Shown in pieces: positions 60,616 to 64,000 of a stretch of DNA of 64,000 bases. Positions within the stretch are counted from its first letter, which is position 1. Each line of letters starts with the position of its first letter. The notes beneath the pieces were generated by a model. That model was not told the DNA's origin and made no database searches. It was given only the letters and a program-made list of their open reading frames with translations. The position numbers were made by a program, and so were the translations under genes. Source of the stretch: Actinomycetes bacterium (GTDB lineage: Bacteria > Actinomycetota > Acidimicrobiia > IMCC26256 > PALSA-610); the NCBI GenBank assembly GCA_025360585.1, contig JANYBW010000029.1:31107-95106 (forward strand), written 5' to 3'.

Positions 60616-61181
60616 GTCGATGAGGTTGGCTTTGCGGGCGGGGTGGTAGGCGTGACTGGCGCGGTACCGGACGACGTTGTGGTTTGTTGATTCGTGGTCG
60701 TGGTATCGCCAGCCTTGGTAGTCGTGCTCGCGGAAGCTTTCGTGCTTGCGGTTTTCGGTGGTTGGGTTATCGGCGTCGTTGGTGTGGGCGCGAACGTGGC
60801 GGGCGGGGTGGTGTGGCGCAGAATGCCGGTAAATGCAGTCGCCCACAAAATGACGACTGCAACTGCTCCCAACAGCACACCACCAATCATGAGCAACAGG
60901 CTTTGTTTGGGATTCTTGAACTTCGCGTCAGGCCGGCGGACGATCCGTACCGAGATCACGATTCCGGCAACGCTTGCAGCAAACAACCACGCCATCCGCG
61001 GCTGGCGGTAGACGAGCCCGCCGGTGCCGGGATTGAAATTGCCGGGCCGCATTGCCCAGATCAAAAAGGCAGTGAGCCCAATGATTCCCATGATGCCGAA
61101 GACCGCGATTCGCCGCTCCTGAATTGGGACGGTGCTCGGTGCGGTGGAGTTGCGAGGTTTGCGGCTACGGGGCGCGCTCAT
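60612..61181 (-). CDS. Hypothetical membrane protein with Thr-rich tail
   Basis: 189 residues from ATG 61181, which overlaps the tatC stop as ATGA. Three hydrophobic segments are visible: RIAVFGIMGIIGLTAFLIWA, MAWLFAASVAGIVISV and LLLMIGGVLLGAVAVVILWA. The last 60 residues are almost wholly Thr, Pro, Ser and Lys (for example TTTTNQQTTTSSG), suggesting an exposed flexible tail, perhaps glycosylated. I do not recognise the family. Its tight coupling to tatC and helY suggests a conserved operon partner in this lineage only. Confidence 0.8.
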   Translation of the reverse strand: MSAPRSRKPRNSTAPSTVPIQERRIAVFGIMGIIGLTAFLIWAMRPGNFNPGTGGLVYRQPRMAWLFAASVAGIVISVRIVRRPDAKFKNPKQSLLLMIGGVLLGAVAVVILWATAFTGILRHTTPPATFAPTPTTPITQPPKTASTKASASTTTKAGDTTTTNQQTTTSSGTAPVTPTTPPAKPTSST

Positions 61182-61981
61182 CGTTTTAGGATCCTTCCAA
61201 TAACTATCGAAACTTCGTAGAAGATCCACATCGGGACCGCCATTAGGAACAAAGAATAGGGGTCCTGGCTCGGAGTGATGACCGCCGCAAAAATGACGAT
61301 CCCCACAATCGAATGCCGCCGGTATTGGCGCAGCTGGGCGGTAGTGATGACGCGCAGCAGCAGCAGAAATATCAGCAGAATCGGGAACTGAAACGAGAGC
61401 CCGAACCCAAGGAACATCAACCCCACGAGTGTGATGTACGAGTCCGCGGTCGATTTGGTCGCCAGGCTGTCGCCGCCAATATCGATCAGGAAACTAAATG
61501 CTTGGGACAGGGTGAACCAGGCCACCACCGTTCCGGCCGCGAAGAGCAGCGTCGAGCTAAATACGAACGGGAGTGCCCATTTCCGCTCCTTTCTCGTAAG
61601 GCCAGGGGTAACGAACTTCCAAATCTGAAACAAGATGAACGGCGACGCGAACAAGACACCAAAGTACGAAGCGAGTTTCATCCGCACGACGAAACCATCG
61701 AGAAAACTGAGGGTGATCAGCCTGTCGCACGCTTCCTTTTTACAGACTGCAAGCCCCGCGCTCGCGTCGCGCAACGGAGTCGTCAGCCAGTGCAGGATCT
61801 CTGGATAAATGATGAAGCCAACGATTCCGCAGATCGCGACTGCTGCTAGCGACTTCACGATGCGGTTGCGTAGCTCCGCCAGATGTTCCATCAGGGTCAT
61901 GCGAGCGTCGTCGCCCGATGGACCGCGCGATGGGTCCACTGGCGCGTCGGCGATTTTCGTCTTGGTACGTCGCAGGGCCAT
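61178..61981 (-). CDS. tatC: Sec-independent protein translocase TatC
   Basis: Core receptor of the twin-arginine export system. MTLMEHLAELRNRIVKSL at the N-terminus, the periplasmic DRLITLSFLDGFVVRMKLASYFGVLFASPF, QIWKFVTPGLTRKERKWA and LGFGLSFQFPILLIFLL are TatC signatures, with six membrane segments. It has 267 residues, starts MALRRTKTK, and lies 21 bases downstream of the TatA/B gene, so the two form one transcription unit. Confidence 0.96.
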   Translation of the reverse strand: MALRRTKTKIADAPVDPSRGPSGDDARMTLMEHLAELRNRIVKSLAAVAICGIVGFIIYPEILHWLTTPLRDASAGLAVCKKEACDRLITLSFLDGFVVRMKLASYFGVLFASPFILFQIWKFVTPGLTRKERKWALPFVFSSTLLFAAGTVVAWFTLSQAFSFLIDIGGDSLATKSTADSYITLVGLMFLGFGLSFQFPILLIFLLLLRVITTAQLRQYRRHSIVGIVIFAAVITPSQDPYSLFLMAVPMWIFYEVSIVIGRILKR

Positions 61982-62002
61982 CGAAGCGTTACAAGTGTCT
62001 TT

Positions 62003-62302
62003 TCAATCGAAGCTGCCAGTAGGCGGTTCGATGTGTTGAAATGTGGGCGCAGGCACCGGCGGTGGGGGTGGTTCATCGAAACCGTGTTCGGCGTAATTCG
62101 GTGCCGCGGCGTACGCGTCGGCCTTGAGTCCGTGGAGGTCAAGGGCATCGCTTAATTCGCGCTTTACGGTCGATTGCATATCGCGCAACGTCCGCATCGC
62201 ACTGCCAAGCTGCCGGGCGATTTCGGGCAGTCGGTTGGGCCCAAAGACAACCAACGCGACGACCAAGATGGCGAGGATCTCACCGCTTCCTGGAAAGCCC
62301 AT
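62003..62302 (-). CDS. Twin-arginine translocase TatA/TatB subunit
   Basis: 99 residues: an N-terminal membrane helix (GSGEILAILVVALVVFGPNRLPEIARQLG) with the FGPNRLPE motif shared by TatA and TatB, then an amphipathic helix (MRTLRDMQSTVKRELSDAL) and a Pro-rich acidic tail. The FGPNRLPE form and the longer tail slightly favour TatB, but a single protein may serve both roles here. It precedes tatC by 21 bases. No second Tat component is in the window. Confidence 0.9.
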   Translation of the reverse strand: MGFPGSGEILAILVVALVVFGPNRLPEIARQLGSAMRTLRDMQSTVKRELSDALDLHGLKADAYAAAPNYAEHGFDEPPPPPVPAPTFQHIEPPTGSFD

Positions 62303-62363
62303 AGATCACACCCTTCGACCGTCGAATGGAAACGCTGCGAACAGATTTCGTAGCGGTCTGATG

Positions 62364-62597
62364 TTACCGGCGGTCGAGGTCGTGGTGAGGAGCCTGGGCG
62401 TCGCTGACCGCACGGCGCAAGGCGGCGGCGCGATCCGATTCGGCTCGTACCTCGACGAGCAGTGGCCGCAACTCCATGCGGGTCTGGGCCAACGTTTCGA
62501 TTGTGGCGCGTACCCAGTTACCGCTGAGCTGTGCCGCCAGTAAGACGACCGCGAGGCTGAGGGTGGTGATGGCCAATACGGCGACAGTCATAACCAT
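62364..62597 (-). CDS. Small membrane protein, single helix plus coiled coil
   Basis: 77 residues. One N-terminal transmembrane segment (VAVLAITTLSLAVVLLAAQL) is followed by a charged, probably helical cytoplasmic part (TRMELRPLLVEVRAESDRAAALRRAV). I do not recognise the family. Its place in the leftward row between the zinc-ribbon gene and tatA, with gaps of 24 and 61 bases, suggests co-transcription. Confidence 0.65.
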   Translation of the reverse strand: MVMTVAVLAITTLSLAVVLLAAQLSGNWVRATIETLAQTRMELRPLLVEVRAESDRAAALRRAVSDAQAPHHDLDRR

Positions 62598-62621
62598 GAG
62601 CTTAGGAGACGTCGGTGCCGG

Positions 62622-62981
62622 TTAGGGCCGTTCTGGGGCTTCGCGGTGCAAACTCTCAGTAACGCTGCGGTTCAGTTCATCGAACCAATCGTCGGTTTGC
62701 AGATGCAAGTGGAAGTCCAAGAGATCGTCAGGTTGTAACGAGGGACCAGCCGGACGCTCGCGCAGCTCCGCGGGGAGCCGCCAAACCTGCATACGCACTC
62801 CGCTGCCGACCAGCAAATCGACAATCCGTCGGCTCGCGTCTTTGGCAACGGGCATGTCGCAGTCGGGACAACGGAACGTATACGCACCGCTTTCGTCGTC
62901 TGAACACACTCGTACGGTGAGATCGTTCGGCCGAAGCTGTACATCTCCACAGCTCGGACAATTTGCCCTAATAGTCGTCAC
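62622..62981 (-). CDS. Zinc-ribbon hypothetical protein
   Basis: 119 residues. Two CxxC pairs, ANCPSCGDVQL and YTFRCPDCDMPVAKD, make a zinc ribbon at residues 8-42. The rest (RRIVDLLVGSGVRMQVW, DDLLDFHLHLQTDDWFDEL) is helical and acidic. Similar short proteins are common in actinobacteria, without a known role. It starts at a GTG and is the first gene of the leftward tat-helY-thyX series. Confidence 0.75.
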   Translation of the reverse strand: MTTIRANCPSCGDVQLRPNDLTVRVCSDDESGAYTFRCPDCDMPVAKDASRRIVDLLVGSGVRMQVWRLPAELRERPAGPSLQPDDLLDFHLHLQTDDWFDELNRSVTESLHREAPERP

Positions 62982-63105
62982 GGCCCTTGGTCTCCATCCC
63001 TGGTAGGCCCCGCACGGCTATTCGTGCGGTGATACCAGTACCTCTCGGCAGGGGCTTGCATGGCCTTAAGCAGTCTCTTACCTGCACGTGGCGCAATAAT
63101 GGGGC

Positions 63106-63867
63106 ATGCGCAGCACCCCGCCGATTACGTTCGCCCATAGAGGCGCAAGGATCGATTTCCCGGAAAACACCATGCCCGCATTTGCATCAGGCCTGGCCGC
63201 AGGGGCTACCGGCCTCGAATCGGATGCGTGGCTGACTGCCGACAATGAGGTGGTCCTCATGCACGATCGCTACGTCGGCAAACTCCTTCGTCGCCGAAAC
63301 GTACGTGAATCAACGGCGGCCCAATTGGCCGAATATGGCGTTCCGCGCCTCGCGGACGTTTACGCGGAACTCGGAAATAATTTCGAATTTTCTATCGACG
63401 CCAAGCATCACAAGGTCGTGCAGCCGATGATGGATGTCGCAGCCGCACACGGCGCGCTCGAACGGCTCTGGCTGTGTTACCCAGACCATGAGGTGCTGGC
63501 TGCGCTGCGTCCGCAAACGACGGCTCGCCTCGTCCATTCATGCCCGAAAGATCATCTGCCCGACGGCGGCGTCGAACGGCACGCGAGGACGATGCAGGAT
63601 TCAGGAATCGACACGATCAATTTTCGTCATACCGAATGGACTGCGGGGCTCGTAGCGCTGTTTCACCGTTTCGAGATCAAATGTTTCGCTTGGGATGTGC
63701 AACAGGATCGCCACCTTCGGGAGATGACAAGAATCGGCATCGACGGCTTGTACTGCGACCGTCCCACCCGAATGGTCGAATCCGTCGCCGCGCAGCTAAA
63801 GGGAGCGTCCCGTCAGGGCGGCGCAGCGGAGCAAGCCGAGCCGACCGACCAATCCAACCAGCTATAG
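63106..63867 (+). CDS. Glycerophosphodiester phosphodiesterase family protein
   Basis: GDPD-fold enzyme that splits glycerophosphodiesters to glycerol-3-phosphate and an alcohol. Motifs: [18 protein letters not shown] (HRG and PENT), [19 protein letters not shown] (E-x-D and the metal-side HD), [10 protein letters not shown], and [13 protein letters not shown] near the end. No signal peptide, so it is probably cytoplasmic. It has 253 residues, with a Gln/Ala-rich tail. It converges with lepB: its final codons and stop overlap the lepB stop by six bases. Confidence 0.9.
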   Translation: MRSTPPITFAHRGARIDFPENTMPAFASGLAAGATGLESDAWLTADNEVVLMHDRYVGKLLRRRNVRESTAAQLAEYGVPRLADVYAELGNNFEFSIDAKHHKVVQPMMDVAAAHGALERLWLCYPDHEVLAALRPQTTARLVHSCPKDHLPDGGVERHARTMQDSGIDTINFRHTEWTAGLVALFHRFEIKCFAWDVQQDRHLREMTRIGIDGLYCDRPTRMVESVAAQLKGASRQGGAAEQAEPTDQSNQL

Positions 63868-64000
63868 GAATTTGAAGCGGCTGAGTGGCCAGATGCGTAC
63901 GAAGGCGCGGCCGACAATCGTTTTGCCGGCGATCGGTCCGAAGACGCGTGAATCTTGGGATTGGCAACGATTGTCGCCCATCACGAAGTAGTAACCCGGC
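63862..64000 (-). CDS. lepB: Signal peptidase I, C-terminal part (gene runs off the right edge)
   Basis: Leftward frame entering from the right edge and ending at a TAG at 63864-63862. The visible 45 residues include [21 protein letters not shown] and [15 protein letters not shown], the box E region (GDNR-x3-SxDSR) and the usual C-terminus of type I signal peptidases. The catalytic Ser and Lys lie outside the window. A cysteine follows GDNR where Asn, Asp or Phe is more usual. Confidence 0.9.
   Translation of the reverse strand, partial: PGYYFVMGDNRCQSQDSRVFGPIAGKTIVGRAFVRIWPLSRFKFL

Overview
The window looks like chromosomal DNA of a high-to-moderate-GC actinobacterium, most likely of the class Acidimicrobiia (inference). 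Supporting features are a DUF4193 zinc-ribbon gene, a helY-like helicase beside tatC and tatA (an order also seen in mycobacteria), a fused double-half ThyX, and tightly packed operons whose genes repeatedly overlap by four bases (ATGA or GTGA). No tRNA, rRNA, CRISPR array, transposase or phage gene was seen.

Layout. 1-1.4 kb: end of an unknown gene, then gcvT. 1.35-14.4 kb: a surface-polysaccharide locus. A leftward operon encodes a Wzz/tyrosine-kinase-like protein, a flippase, two glycosyltransferases and a Wzy-like polymerase. Diverging from it are a sugar epimerase and a WecG/TagA transferase, then another glycosyltransferase and the priming sugar-phosphate transferase. An ABC exporter pair (Wzm/Wzt type) completes the locus, so two export routes sit side by side. 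14.4-19.6 kb: a leftward operon of an NRPS (partial C-A-T-TE), a SyrP/TauD-like hydroxylase and an Sfp-type phosphopantetheinyl transferase. 20-27.8 kb: one giant secreted protein with a cohesin-like domain, a beta-helix and 14 PKD repeats, followed by a sulfotransferase and an APH-like kinase. 29.6-32.8 kb: a PAP2 phosphatase, an SsuD-like flavin monooxygenase, an aldo/keto reductase and a small unknown protein. 33-49.6 kb: the main NRPS block: C-A-T-C-A-T-TE leftward, and C*-A-T, a stand-alone C domain and another C*-A-T rightward, with a GNAT gene between. 49.8-64 kb: housekeeping genes, mostly leftward: PepF-type peptidase, GNAT, Lnt, DUF4193, ThyX, a lipid-kinase-like lobe, HelY, TatC, TatA/B, a zinc-ribbon protein, then a GDPD gene and the end of lepB.

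How the genes work together. Read by eye, the adenylation pockets suggest Asp for the 41-44 kb module (DLTKVGHIGK pattern), Gly for the 16-19.6 kb module and for the first module of the 33-40.7 kb enzyme (DILQLG-I-W pattern), and two unassigned residues, one with an acidic pocket. The Asp module carries a condensation-like domain without the catalytic histidines. A stand-alone Fe/2-oxoglutarate hydroxylase of the SyrP type is encoded in the other NRPS operon. That combination matches what is known of beta-hydroxyaspartate assembly in siderophore synthetases, where inactive 'interface' domains recruit the hydroxylase. Both thioesterases have cysteine, not serine, as apparent nucleophile. The product is unknown, and no transporter or regulator for it lies in the window.

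Non-coding features include an array of 15-bp repeats behind the large NRPS gene, several other 12-16 bp tandem duplications clustered at gene ends, three candidate palindromic operators in divergent promoter regions, and a structured 770-bp gap downstream of thyX that may hold a small RNA.
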